A stretch of 64,000 nucleotides of DNA. Source: an uncultured Roseicyclus sp. Lineage in GTDB: Bacteria > Pseudomonadota > Alphaproteobacteria > Rhodobacterales > Rhodobacteraceae. Below are positions 9,042 through 18,488 of the stretch, piece by piece. Made by a program: the position numbers and the translations under genes. Numbering within the stretch: position 1 is the stretch's first letter; every line of letters starts with the position of its first letter. Location of the stretch: positions 186,001 to 250,000 of the forward strand of contig CANLLF010000003.1 in the NCBI GenBank assembly GCA_947491935.1, in the 5' to 3' direction. The notes beneath the pieces are model-generated. The model saw nothing but the letters and a program-made list of their open reading frames with translations. It ran no database searches and had not been told where the DNA came from.

Positions 9042-9869
9042 ATGGCCCGTCACGCAATCTGTCGCGTCGCCGTCTGGAACCTTGCCGGGTTCGGGGGCAT
9101 CGCACCCACCCATCCGAAAGCCGATCGGCAGGCCGAGGGGCTTGCCCTTCTGGATGCCGATTTCGTCACGCTGGTGGAAGTGAACCCGCTGTCGCATATC
9201 GAGGTGCTGGCGCAGAAGCTGAGCGATGATTTTGGCGTCGATTACGCCCACACGATCCTGCCGCAACCCAACAGCGATCTGCATATAGGCTTCTTGCACA
9301 AACCCGAAGTGTCGGTGACGAATGTGCGCTTCGTGCCGGGGTCCGAGGGCGATTACGACAGCGGCCGTCTGGCCGTCGCCGTCGATATTCGGATGGGCGG
9401 CTTCAAGGCGATTGTGGTGGGTGTGCACCTGAAATCGGGGCGGGACGCAGCCGAGCAGCGGCTGCGCGACACGCAATGCATGGTGATCGGTGACTGGCTC
9501 ACCAATGTGCGCGCGACGCCGGGCTTTGGCCATCACACTCTGGTTCTGATGGGGGATTTCAACATGATCCCGGGGCAGGATGTGTCCAACTTCCACCATC
9601 TGGGCGGCGCGGATGTGATGGATTTCGTCTCGTGCTGGGATCTGCAGGACCGTTTTTCGCATATCCTCGACCGGGGCCGCGCCAACCTTCTGGACGGGTT
9701 TGCCGTGTCGCGGACCTTTTCAAAGGACTACGTGCGCGGCTCGCTCCGACTTTTCCCGATGCATTGGACGATGGATACCGATAACAGCCATCCGGGCATG
9801 GGGCGCGAGCGCTTCAAGCAGGAGGTCTCGGACCACCTGCCATTCGTGGCGAGCTTTCGCATATTCTAA
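9042..9869 (+). CDS. Endonuclease/exonuclease/phosphatase family protein
   Basis: A 275-residue protein of the EEP metal-dependent phosphohydrolase superfamily. It begins with RVAVWNLAGFGG (N-terminal Asn region), has VTLVEVNP (catalytic Glu), a GVHLKSGRD segment with the His, MGDFNMIPG (Asp/Asn pair), and SDHLPFVASF at the C-terminus (Asp-His). All elements of the active site are present. The substrate could be nucleic acid, a sugar phosphate or a phospholipid. No signal peptide is evident. A strong AAGGAGG ribosome site lies near 9025-9032. It stands alone, upstream of a tRNA gene. Confidence 0.85.
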   Translation: MARHAICRVAVWNLAGFGGIAPTHPKADRQAEGLALLDADFVTLVEVNPLSHIEVLAQKLSDDFGVDYAHTILPQPNSDLHIGFLHKPEVSVTNVRFVPGSEGDYDSGRLAVAVDIRMGGFKAIVVGVHLKSGRDAAEQRLRDTQCMVIGDWLTNVRATPGFGHHTLVLMGDFNMIPGQDVSNFHHLGGADVMDFVSCWDLQDRFSHILDRGRANLLDGFAVSRTFSKDYVRGSLRLFPMHWTMDTDNSHPGMGRERFKQEVSDHLPFVASFRIF

Positions 9870-9872
9870 CCC

Positions 9873-9901
9873 TTGCGTTGGAGGGCCGTGGCCGCTATCT
9901 G
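9873..9901 (+). promoter_or_regulatory. Predicted promoter of tRNA-Ser
   Basis: TTGCGT (9873-9878) and TATCTG (9896-9901) have a 17-base spacer and end 10 bases before the mature tRNA. This position fits a strong sigma-70-type promoter for the tRNA gene. Confidence 0.5.
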
Positions 9902-9911
9902 CCGTGTCCAC

Positions 9912-10001
9912 GGAGCGGTGGCCGAGTGGTCGAAGGCGCACGCCTGGAAAGTGTGTAGGCGGGAGACCGTCTCCAGGGTTCGAATCCCTGTCGCTCCGCC
10001 A
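9912..10001 (+). tRNA. tRNA-Ser (anticodon GGA)
   Basis: A 90-base class II tRNA. The acceptor stem GGAGCGG (9912-9918) pairs with TCGCTCC (9991-9997), followed by discriminator G and an encoded CCA (9999-10001). The anticodon loop CTGGAAA gives anticodon GGA for UCC/UCU codons. There is a long variable arm (about 9956-9973) and a T arm with GGTTCGAATCC. All serine tRNA features are visible. No duplicated 3' end, as left by an integrative element, was seen downstream. Confidence 0.97.
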
Positions 10002-10027
10002 TATTCCCCTTAAGTCGATTGCGCGGA

Positions 10028-10046
10028 CCGCCCTGGCACAGGGCGG
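10028..10046 (+). terminator. Hairpin downstream of tRNA-Ser
   Basis: CCGCCCTG pairs perfectly with CAGGGCGG across a 3-base loop, followed by ACTTTGG. The 8-bp GC stem just downstream of the tRNA suits transcript termination or processing, although the T-run is short. Confidence 0.5.
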
Positions 10047-10168
10047 ACTTTGGCGTATTCGCGGATGGGGTGGCACTAGGGACAACGTGGGCCTTCGCGA
10101 TGGCGACGCCGGGATCGGAGGGGTCCGAGGAATTCACCTGTCAGTTTGACTCCGATAGGGCCTGCGCC

Positions 10169-10801
10169 ATGTGGAGAATGCGGGCGAACCCCGCTAGGAA
10201 AATCGAAAACTCCGTGCCGAAAGCGTTTCTCGTGACCCCTTCCTCACCACGCAAGACGATAGCATTGCTGCGCTTTTTGCGTCGACCGTTCCCATGGATC
10301 TTTGGCGTCGCATCGGCGCTGAGCCTTGGTGCCGCCGCTGCTTGGGCGCAAGACGCGCAGTCGATCCCGGAGGTGCAGGTTTTTGACGATTGGCGCGTCA
10401 GTTGCCCGCAGAATTCGGCGGATAGCTGCCGTGTATGGCAGCGGGTGCAGGTGCAGCATGGCGATGTCGCACAGGATGTGATGGCTGTGTCCTTGGCCCC
10501 CGCTGACACGGGCCTTGCGCTGTTGATCCAGGTGCCGCTCGACGTCTATTTGCCGGCGGATTTTGGATTGCGCGTTGATGGAGCAAATGAGCGCCGCGTG
10601 CGCTATCGCAATTGTAACGAAACGGGGTGCTGGGTCCTGATCGAGGCCGATGCGCCCCTTCTGAACCAATTCAGGCGCGGAATCACGGCGGAAGCCGCCT
10701 TGAGCCTGATCGAAGGAGAGACGGTGCGGATCAGCTTTTCGCTACGTGGATTCACGGCGGCGCTGGCGGCCTTTGAGCGGGCCCGCGCTGCATATGAATA
10801 A
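10169..10801 (+). CDS. Invasion-associated locus B (IalB)-like protein
   Basis: The mature part begins after a hydrophobic segment ending AAAAWAQDAQ, consistent with a signal peptide and a periplasmic or surface location. The following ~150 residues match the IalB family: VFDDWRVSCP, CRVWQRVQ, an ALLIQVPLDVYLPADFGLRVDG strand region, CNETGCWVLIEAD and ITAEAALSLIEGETVRISFSLRGFTAAL. Four cysteines are spaced as in the family. IalB was named for Bartonella erythrocyte invasion, but in alphaproteobacteria the family is general and its function is unclear. The start is uncertain (ATG 10169, ATG 10178 or GTG 10215). Its end overlaps the start of the TpsB gene by 8 bases, which ties it to the secretion locus. 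Confidence 0.75.
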   Translation: MWRMRANPARKIENSVPKAFLVTPSSPRKTIALLRFLRRPFPWIFGVASALSLGAAAAWAQDAQSIPEVQVFDDWRVSCPQNSADSCRVWQRVQVQHGDVAQDVMAVSLAPADTGLALLIQVPLDVYLPADFGLRVDGANERRVRYRNCNETGCWVLIEADAPLLNQFRRGITAEAALSLIEGETVRISFSLRGFTAALAAFERARAAYE

Positions 10802-12359
10802 GCTCACCCGTTGCGCCTGCGCCGCGCTTGGTCTTGCTTTGGCCGCGCCTGCCCATGGCCAACCCTGTGTCGATGTCACCCAAGTGGCCCTGAGCGGGGT
10901 GACCCTGATTTCGGAGGCTGACTTGCAAGCAGGCTTCGCCGGTCAGCTCGGCTGTATCGGTATCGAAGGCCTCAACGCGCTTTTGGAGAGCGTGACCCTG
11001 GCCTATATCGACGCGGGCTACATCGCCGCGCGGGCCTATCTGCCGGAACAGGACCTGTCGGACGGAACGCTGACGATCACCGTGGTGGAAGGGCAGGTAT
11101 CCGACATCCTTGTTGCGGAAAACGGCCGTCCCGCCCCCTTGCGCGCCACGACGGCGTTTCCGGGCATGGTGGGGCGCCCGCTTGAGTTGCGGCGGCTGGA
11201 ACAAGGCCTGGCGCAGATCAACCGGTTGCCCTCAAGCGATGCCACCAGCCAGCTTGCGCCCGGCGCCGAGCCCGGCGATAGCGTCGTGGCCGTGGATGTG
11301 ACGCAGGGCCAGCCGTGGAGCGCGAGTATCGCCGTGGACAATCGCGGCACCACCTCCACCGGTGAATTCAACTATGGGCAGACCTTCGGCTACGATAACC
11401 TGTTCGGCCTGAATGACAGTTGGAGTTTTTCCTACCAACGCAGCATGGAGCCGGGCGCCCTTTCCTTCGGACCGAACAGCCCGGTGGGCAATTCCTACAG
11501 TGTTTCGGGCTCGCTGCCGTTTGGGTTCTGGACCTATGGCCTGTCGGCCAGTGCATCGGATTATCTGATCGAAGTTCCCGGTGTGACTGGGCCCATCGAA
11601 AGCTCCGGCCAGTCGCAATCGATCCGCCTGTCTGCCGAGCGGCTTCTCTCGTTATCCGAGGGGGGGCGATGGGATGCGGGTGTCGCCCTGCGATGGACCG
11701 ACAATGAAAACCAGATCCTTGGCACAACCATCGATACATCCTCACGCCGCCTGACGGTGTTGGACGCGTTTCTGCGCCGGTCCCAACCGGCCCTGGGCGG
11801 GCAGGTGAATGCCACGCTGACCCTGCGCCAGGGCCTGTCGCTGTTCGGGGCCTTCGATGATGCGACGGCGCCAGCGGGGTCGCCGATTGCCCAGTACACG
11901 GCGCTATTGCTCGACGCGTCCTATCAAAGGGCCTGGGAGGCGGGCGATCAGGCGATAGTGCTATCGTCGCGCCTGTCGGGCCAGTATTCCAACGACAATT
12001 TGTTCGGGTCGGAGCAATTTTCCATCGGCGGCTTTTCCAGCGTCAGGGGCAGCCGCACGAGCCTGTTATTCGGCAATCGGGGTGTGCAGCTGATCAATAC
12101 GCTCAGCGCGCCCAATGCATTGGCATTTGGCGATAATATGAGCGTCACCCCCTATGTTGGGTTGGATGCCGGGCACATTTATGCCCAATCGAGGTTTGGC
12201 ATCGGCGGGGGTTCGCTTGCGTCTTATTCTGTCGGCTTTACTCTGACCGGTCGTCACTTCAACATTGATGCAACTTATAGCGAAATCCTGTCTGCTCCGA
12301 GCGCTGCGCAAGCGCCCCAAGACGGGTTGTTCACACTCCAGGCCCGCCTGACTTTTTGA
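10794..12359 (+). CDS. Two-partner secretion outer-membrane transporter (TpsB; ShlB/FhaC/CdiB type)
   Basis: A 521-residue outer-membrane beta-barrel that would secrete the exoprotein encoded next. It has a signal peptide (MNKLTRCACAALGLALAAPAHGQ), a POTRA domain (residues about 25-100, with ISEADLQAGF and YIDAGYIAARAYLPEQDLSDGTLTITVVEG, the hallmark segment of POTRA_2), and a ShlB-type barrel ending LFTLQARLTF with the C-terminal aromatic residue needed for BAM-dependent insertion. A conserved SSVRGSR segment (VRG motif, loop L6) is present. The start is ATG 10794, overlapping the IalB-like gene. The exoprotein gene follows after 24 bases. Confidence 0.9.
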   Translation: MNKLTRCACAALGLALAAPAHGQPCVDVTQVALSGVTLISEADLQAGFAGQLGCIGIEGLNALLESVTLAYIDAGYIAARAYLPEQDLSDGTLTITVVEGQVSDILVAENGRPAPLRATTAFPGMVGRPLELRRLEQGLAQINRLPSSDATSQLAPGAEPGDSVVAVDVTQGQPWSASIAVDNRGTTSTGEFNYGQTFGYDNLFGLNDSWSFSYQRSMEPGALSFGPNSPVGNSYSVSGSLPFGFWTYGLSASASDYLIEVPGVTGPIESSGQSQSIRLSAERLLSLSEGGRWDAGVALRWTDNENQILGTTIDTSSRRLTVLDAFLRRSQPALGGQVNATLTLRQGLSLFGAFDDATAPAGSPIAQYTALLLDASYQRAWEAGDQAIVLSSRLSGQYSNDNLFGSEQFSIGGFSSVRGSRTSLLFGNRGVQLINTLSAPNALAFGDNMSVTPYVGLDAGHIYAQSRFGIGGGSLASYSVGFTLTGRHFNIDATYSEILSAPSAAQAPQDGLFTLQARLTF

Positions 12360-12383
12360 TCGTCTTAGAATGGGACTTTCGTT

Positions 12384-15300
12384 ATGTTGCCGCCTATTTT
12401 CCGGCCGTCATTTTCCCAGATAGCCCATGGTTTTGTGACCGGTATTTCGATCCTTGCGATTGGAGTGCAGCCGATCCTGGCACAAGTTGCTGTTGACCCA
12501 GCGGCCACCGGTGGCCTCAACGTCCAGGACGCCCCCAATGGCGTTCCCTTGGTCAACATCGCCACGCCGAACGGGCAGGGCCTGTCTCACAATCTGTATG
12601 ATGAATTCAACGTCGGCACGGAGGGCCTGATCCTCAACAACGAGGCCGGGACGTTTGGGCAGACGCAGTTGGGCGGTGTGACGCCGGGCAATGCAAACCT
12701 TGCAGGTTCTGGTGCGGCGCGTGTGATCCTGAACGAGGTGGTGAGCGGCAACGGATCCGCGCTCAACGGCGTGACCGAGGTTGCAGGGCAATCGGCGGAT
12801 GTGATCGTCGCCAACCCCAATGGCATCACCTGCAATGGCTGCGGTTTCATTCGCACCCCGCGTGTGGTGCTGACCACCGGGACGCCGGACATAGTAGGCG
12901 GGTCGTTGCAGGGGTTCACCGTCGATGGCGGCGAAATCATGTTCGGTGTGGATGGGGCCGACCTTAGCGGCGTCAGCCTGTTCGACATCATCTCGCGCCA
13001 GGTCACGTTCGAGGGATCCGTCGCTGGCCAAGATGTGCGCGTGGCCACGGGGCGCAACAGTTTTGCCTATGCCACCGGTGCGGTCACGGCGCTTGCCGAT
13101 GACGGCGGCACCGGCCCCGCCTTTGCCATCGACAGCACGGCCGTGGGCGGGCTTTATGCGGGCCGTATCTCGCTCCTGTCGACGGAGGCCGGTGTGGCCG
13201 TGCGGGCCCCGCGGGAGATGAGCGCAAGTGCGGGCGGCATGACGCTGACGGCCGATGGCCGCCTGGTCATTGGCCGGGCACAAGCCAGCGGATCGGCCAC
13301 AATACGCTCAAACACTGGGCCCGTTGTGGTGGAGACATCCCTGTTTGCCGACGACGCGATCGAACTGACGGGCTCCTCTGCCGAGATATCGGCGGGTGCG
13401 ACAATCGCCTCTGCCGCTGATCTGACCGTAACCGCCGACACCGTGACACTGGGCTCAGGGGCCTTGGCGGCGGCGGGTATGGATGCGGACGGGACCCTTG
13501 GGGCTGCGGCGGATATCGCGATCACCACGGATGCTTTGGCGGCGACCGGTGCGCAGATCGCCGCCTCGGGGGACGCAAGATTGCTGGCCGATGCGATCAC
13601 GCTGAACCAAACCGGTGGAGCGGAGGCCCTGACCGTTCTGGGAAATGTTGATGTTGAAACGGCGGCATTGTCTGCGACAGGCGCAACGCTGAGCATCGGG
13701 GATGACCTTGCAATTGCAAGCGCGGGCGGCCTGACGATCACGGGCGGTGACTACGACGTTGGTGGTGGCATCGACATCGCCGCCGAAACCCTGTCCAGCA
13801 GTGCCGGGTTCGAGGTGGGCGGCAACGCGGACCTGTCCACGCAGTCCGGTGATCTGGATGTCTCGGGTGATGTGGCGACGGAGGGTGCGCTGGCCCTGGC
13901 ATCCGCAGGTGATCTGAATATCGGAGGTGATCTGCGTGCGGGCACATCCGGCCTGCTGTCTGCCAGTGGCACGCTGACAAACGATGGCGCGGTGGTGACG
14001 GGCGGTGCGCTGAGCGTTGAAGCCGCGAATGTGGTCAACCGTGGCCCGATGGGATCGTCCGGGGCGAACCTTGCCATCATCACCCTCGGCGACATCAGCA
14101 ATACCGGCCTCCTCTACAGCGGTGGCGGCATGGTTTTGGCGCTGGATGGAACGCTGGAGAATGATTTTGCGGATATCATTTCCGAGGGCGGCCTCACCAT
14201 CCAAGGCACAAGCGGCCCGCGCGCGGCGGCCCTGCTGAACCGGTCCGCCAATATCGAGGCCATCACCGGGTCGATCCTGATCGCGGCAGCCTTGGTGGAA
14301 AACAGTCAACCGACACCGACGATCGTGCCGCAAGTCACCGTCGAAACCCGTTCAGGGCCGCCCGGGGATTTCCCGGGCATCAGCCACCCCAGCCGCACCT
14401 ATGACGTGGTCCAGACCATTACGACCACGCGCATGATCGCCGATCCCGGCACGAATGCGCCTGCCCGGATCGTGGCCGGCGGCGACCTGACAATCAATGC
14501 GGGCACCATCACCAACGATTACAGCGCCATGGCCGCCAATGGTGACGTCACGCTGACGGCGGGTAGCATCATCAATACCGGGCAGGATCTGGTCGAGACG
14601 GTCGTGATCAGCACCGAGTCGTTCTACCGGGAGCGGTATTGCGACATCCGCATTCTGGGCATCTGTTTCGACTACGATTACCGCAACCGGACGCGCACAA
14701 CGACGGACCGGGAAACGGCGACCAGCGGCGCGGTCTTTGCGACAATCCAGGCCGCGGGCACCTTGTCGGCCGATGTGGACGGATATCTTGGCAATAACGC
14801 GGTTCGGGCGGGCGCCAGCCAGGTCGGGCTCACCTCCGGTGACCGCGCGCTTGCCACGCCACCGCAGATCGGCGCCGTCAATCCCAACGTCATCCTCGGG
14901 CGGTCCGGGCTGTTCCAGCCCTCCGGCGATCCGAACACGCCGTTCCTGATCGAAACGCGCCCCGAATTCGTCGATGTCAGCGAATTCCTCTCGTCCGATT
15001 ACTTCCTCGATCAGATCGGCGGATACGACCCCGACCTGACACAACGCCGGTTCGGAGACGCCTATGTGGAAGCCCGCCTGATCCAGGAGCAATTGTTTGC
15101 CCTGACAGGTCGCCAGACCGCCACGAACCCCGACGATCTGCGTGCATTGATGCAAGGGTTGTACGACAACGCCGTGGACGCGACGGGTGCGCTGCAATTG
15201 ACGCCGGGCGTAGCGCTCAGCGCCGAGCAGGTTGCGGCCCTGACGGAGACCATCGTCTGGCTGGAGGAACAGATCATCGACGGCCAGGCCGTCCTTGTGC

Positions 15301-18300
15301 CCGTCGTCTATCTGGGGGCGGAGGGGCTGGATGAAATCTCTTTGGCCAGCGGTCAGATCGCGGCAAATCGCGTGGATGTCGATGCGGGCACCGTTGCCAA
15401 TACCGGCTTGATTGCCGGGGTCGAAGGGCTTGAGATCGAGACGGAGGGCGACCTGCTCAACATCGGTGGGCAGATCACTTCGGACGGCGATATTGACCTT
15501 GATGCCGAAGGCCGCTTCGCGAATGTGTCGGGCGAGATCACGGGCGCGGACATTTCCATTGCGGCCGCGGAGTTTGAGAACTCCACCGCTGTGATCCGCG
15601 ACGAAACCGAGTTCGGCTTCAGCGACCGACCGCAGGCCACCGGCCTGATCGCGGCAACAGGCAATCTTGGGATCGATATTGAGGGCGATCTGACATCGGA
15701 AGGTGGTCAGTTCAGCGCGGGCGGCGATGCAACGCTGCAGGCCGGCGGAGACATTGCCGTCAGCGCCCTGCGTCTGGAAACCCTGCTCCAACAGGCCTTC
15801 GGCGACGGCTACGATCACAGCTACTCGCTGGATGTGCAGTTGGCCGAGGTCACGGCAAGCGGCAGCGTGACCCTGGGTGCAGGCAACGACCTGACCTTAG
15901 CAGGGGCCGCGATCGTCGCAGGCGGCGACGCATCCCTCGCTGCCGTGGGCGACATCGAGATCTCTTCGGTGCAGGAGATCCGGCAAGACGATCTGGTCTT
16001 CGATATCGACAGTGGCGGCCTGTTCGGCGTCGAGACGGATATCCGGCGCCAGGATCAGGTGCTCAGCACGGAGCAGACCACGATCGACGCGGCGGGGACG
16101 CTCACCATCGCGTCCGGCGAAGGGGACGTGATCCTTGAGGCCCCGGCGCTGACGAGTGGCGACGAAACGGTCGTGTCCGCCGAAAACGGACAGGTCTCGA
16201 TCCTGACGACCGAAGACAGCGCCTTCACCCGTGATGAACGCCGGGAAGAAGACCTTCTGTGGTGGAATTCCGAGGATGAGGGCAGCACCGAGACCACCCG
16301 CACCTTCACGCAGATCGAAGCGGGGGGCGGCCTTCAGATCATCTCCGGCGGTGAGATCGTGGTCGAATACACCGCCACCGGAAATTTCGGGGATGGCATC
16401 GCCCAACTGGCCGCCGCGCCGGGGCTGGAATGGATGGCGCAACTCGAAGCCATGGACAACGTCGCCTGGCAACGCGCCGAGACCGCGTTCGAGGAATGGG
16501 ATTACCAAGACCAGGGCCTGACCGAGGCAGGCGCGCTTCTGGTGACGGTTGTCACCACCTTTGCGCTGGGGCCCGGCATCGATGCGCTTGCCCTGAACCT
16601 CACGGGTCAGCTTGGCGGCAGCGCAGCGCTGAATGCCGCGATCAACGCGGGCCTGACCACGCTGACCAACCAGGCTGCCGTATCCCTGATCAACAATCAG
16701 GGCGATATCGGCGCGGTTTTGGAAGAGCTTGGATCGGCAGACAGCCTACGTGGCCTTGTGACGGCCATGGTCTCGGCCGGATTGGGATCGCAACTGGTGT
16801 CCGCGACCGGCCTCGATGTCGATTTGCCCGACGGTGCATCCCTTGTGGATCGCACGCTTCACACCCTCCAGGCCGACCTGATCCGGGCCAGCGTCAACGC
16901 AACCGTCGACGTCGCGATCAATGGTGGCGATCTTGGGGATGCCTTCGTCGACGGCTGGACCAACGCCATGGTCATGGCCGGTTTGGGCGCCGTGCAGGAA
17001 CGGATCGGCGATTTCGCCGCCGTGAACGATATTCCCGAAGGCTCGCTCTCTCACGCGCTGGCCCATGCCGTTGCGGGCGGATTGGCCGCCGAACTGGCGG
17101 GAGAAAGCTTTGAGGATGGCGCCCTTGGGGCGGCGCTTGCGGCGATCACAGGGCCCTTGGTGGGCGGCTCAGACCTGACGCCCGAACGCCAGGTCGAGTT
17201 GCAGAACCTGATTGCCACGACGGCCGCGCTGCTGGCCGGGGCGGGCGTTGACGGAGCTTCCATCGCGGGCAGCATCGGCGGGTCGGCCCACGAGAACAAC
17301 TACCTCAACCACAATGAATGGGAGGTCTACCTCGCCGCCCTTGAGGAATGCGGAGACAACGCCGCCTGCACCGAAGAGGCGCATCAATGGGCGGAGGTCA
17401 CCTCGCTCGAAAACCAGCACCGGATGATGACCTGCCGCGCGGCGGGCACATGCAGCGAGATCATCGCGGAGTTGGACGGGGCGGAGGCTTTGCGCCGTCA
17501 ATTCGGCAATGGCTCCGACCTGGTGGTCGGCCTGCAAAACGCGGCCTATTACAATTCACGCGGAAACCGGATTTACGGTTATGCCCACCGCGATACCGGG
17601 CTGACCGGCGAAGATCTGGAATATAACGATTTCCACGCCACCCATTGCGGCACGATGAGCAATGCCGACTGCGTGCGGTCGTTCGAGACGACCGTGTCCA
17701 TCCGCCAGATGGGGGACCGGCAGACGCAGCTGGGGGCGCTGGGCACCATTGGTACGGTTGTTGCCCTTGTGTCCACCGGGTGCGGCGGGGTTGCCGGTTG
17801 CTTCATTCTTCTGGGCGGCGGCGCGATGTCGGCCGACCAACTTGAAACCGGCCTTGATAACACCACGGCTCTGTTCGATGCGGAACTGACCAACAGTGTC
17901 CAGGGTCTGATGGAGCTTGGCTTTGATCAGGAGACGGCTGAACAGATCGAATTCTGGACCGGCATGGGCCTCGGCCTTGCGGATATCGCCGTTATCGTGG
18001 CGGCGGCCCCGCGGGCCGGCCGGGCGATCACGGAACTGGATCCCTATGACGGCCCCGTCCAGATCGGGCAGGCACGAACCTACGGCGACAGCACGGCGAA
18101 TGCGGTTGTCGGCGATGGGTTGACCGGCGATCACATGCCGTCCCGCGCCGCGATGCAGGCGCGACTGGAAGATGACCTTGGCCGTTCCCTGACCGCGGAT
18201 GAGGCCACCCGCCTGCGCAACGCGACAGGGTGTGTGATTGTGACGGGGGCGGGGCATTGTGCCATGTCCAACACGTTTGGAGGGCGCAATGACCCGACCC

Positions 18301-18488
18301 GCATCCAGAACGATGCGGCCAACCTGCGCGCAGCGGCCGATATTGATTTCACGGCCATGATCCCGGATCTGCGCGCCAACGGCATGACCGCCGCGCAGAT
18401 CGATGCCGCGCGGCAGCGCCTTCACATCCTCAACGGATCGATTATCAATGACATCAATGTCGAGTTTGGAACTCAGATTAGATACTGA
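12384..18488 (+). CDS. Filamentous-haemagglutinin/CdiA-like exoprotein with candidate toxin C-terminus (TpsA)
   Basis: A 2034-residue secreted protein. Residues 1-34 look like a signal sequence ending LAQVAVDP. Residues 35-300 form the TPS secretion domain with the NPNGI motif at about 144-148 and a NGCGF Cys pair. A long Gly/Ala/Asp-rich beta-helix repeat region follows (to about 1360). A DUF637-like hydrophobic Ala/Gly-rich segment (about 1390-1600) leads to an ENNYL pretoxin motif at 1637-1641, a variant of VENN. The last ~400 residues differ in character: they are Cys-containing, have two hydrophobic stretches near 1783-1813 and 1859-1880, and end in a compact domain (about 1890-2034) with GDHMPSR (D1916-H1917) and GAGH (H1958). 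This resembles His-metal nuclease toxins, but that is inference. Start ATG 12384. The next gene overlaps the 3' end. Confidence 0.92.
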   Translation: MLPPIFRPSFSQIAHGFVTGISILAIGVQPILAQVAVDPAATGGLNVQDAPNGVPLVNIATPNGQGLSHNLYDEFNVGTEGLILNNEAGTFGQTQLGGVTPGNANLAGSGAARVILNEVVSGNGSALNGVTEVAGQSADVIVANPNGITCNGCGFIRTPRVVLTTGTPDIVGGSLQGFTVDGGEIMFGVDGADLSGVSLFDIISRQVTFEGSVAGQDVRVATGRNSFAYATGAVTALADDGGTGPAFAIDSTAVGGLYAGRISLLSTEAGVAVRAPREMSASAGGMTLTADGRLVIGRAQASGSATIRSNTGPVVVETSLFADDAIELTGSSAEISAGATIASAADLTVTADTVTLGSGALAAAGMDADGTLGAAADIAITTDALAATGAQIAASGDARLLADAITLNQTGGAEALTVLGNVDVETAALSATGATLSIGDDLAIASAGGLTITGGDYDVGGGIDIAAETLSSSAGFEVGGNADLSTQSGDLDVSGDVATEGALALASAGDLNIGGDLRAGTSGLLSASGTLTNDGAVVTGGALSVEAANVVNRGPMGSSGANLAIITLGDISNTGLLYSGGGMVLALDGTLENDFADIISEGGLTIQGTSGPRAAALLNRSANIEAITGSILIAAALVENSQPTPTIVPQVTVETRSGPPGDFPGISHPSRTYDVVQTITTTRMIADPGTNAPARIVAGGDLTINAGTITNDYSAMAANGDVTLTAGSIINTGQDLVETVVISTESFYRERYCDIRILGICFDYDYRNRTRTTTDRETATSGAVFATIQAAGTLSADVDGYLGNNAVRAGASQVGLTSGDRALATPPQIGAVNPNVILGRSGLFQPSGDPNTPFLIETRPEFVDVSEFLSSDYFLDQIGGYDPDLTQRRFGDAYVEARLIQEQLFALTGRQTATNPDDLRALMQGLYDNAVDATGALQLTPGVALSAEQVAALTETIVWLEEQIIDGQAVLVPVVYLGAEGLDEISLASGQIAANRVDVDAGTVANTGLIAGVEGLEIETEGDLLNIGGQITSDGDIDLDAEGRFANVSGEITGADISIAAAEFENSTAVIRDETEFGFSDRPQATGLIAATGNLGIDIEGDLTSEGGQFSAGGDATLQAGGDIAVSALRLETLLQQAFGDGYDHSYSLDVQLAEVTASGSVTLGAGNDLTLAGAAIVAGGDASLAAVGDIEISSVQEIRQDDLVFDIDSGGLFGVETDIRRQDQVLSTEQTTIDAAGTLTIASGEGDVILEAPALTSGDETVVSAENGQVSILTTEDSAFTRDERREEDLLWWNSEDEGSTETTRTFTQIEAGGGLQIISGGEIVVEYTATGNFGDGIAQLAAAPGLEWMAQLEAMDNVAWQRAETAFEEWDYQDQGLTEAGALLVTVVTTFALGPGIDALALNLTGQLGGSAALNAAINAGLTTLTNQAAVSLINNQGDIGAVLEELGSADSLRGLVTAMVSAGLGSQLVSATGLDVDLPDGASLVDRTLHTLQADLIRASVNATVDVAINGGDLGDAFVDGWTNAMVMAGLGAVQERIGDFAAVNDIPEGSLSHALAHAVAGGLAAELAGESFEDGALGAALAAITGPLVGGSDLTPERQVELQNLIATTAALLAGAGVDGASIAGSIGGSAHENNYLNHNEWEVYLAALEECGDNAACTEEAHQWAEVTSLENQHRMMTCRAAGTCSEIIAELDGAEALRRQFGNGSDLVVGLQNAAYYNSRGNRIYGYAHRDTGLTGEDLEYNDFHATHCGTMSNADCVRSFETTVSIRQMGDRQTQLGALGTIGTVVALVSTGCGGVAGCFILLGGGAMSADQLETGLDNTTALFDAELTNSVQGLMELGFDQETAEQIEFWTGMGLGLADIAVIVAAAPRAGRAITELDPYDGPVQIGQARTYGDSTANAVVGDGLTGDHMPSRAAMQARLEDDLGRSLTADEATRLRNATGCVIVTGAGHCAMSNTFGGRNDPTRIQNDAANLRAAADIDFTAMIPDLRANGMTAAQIDAARQRLHILNGSIINDINVEFGTQIRY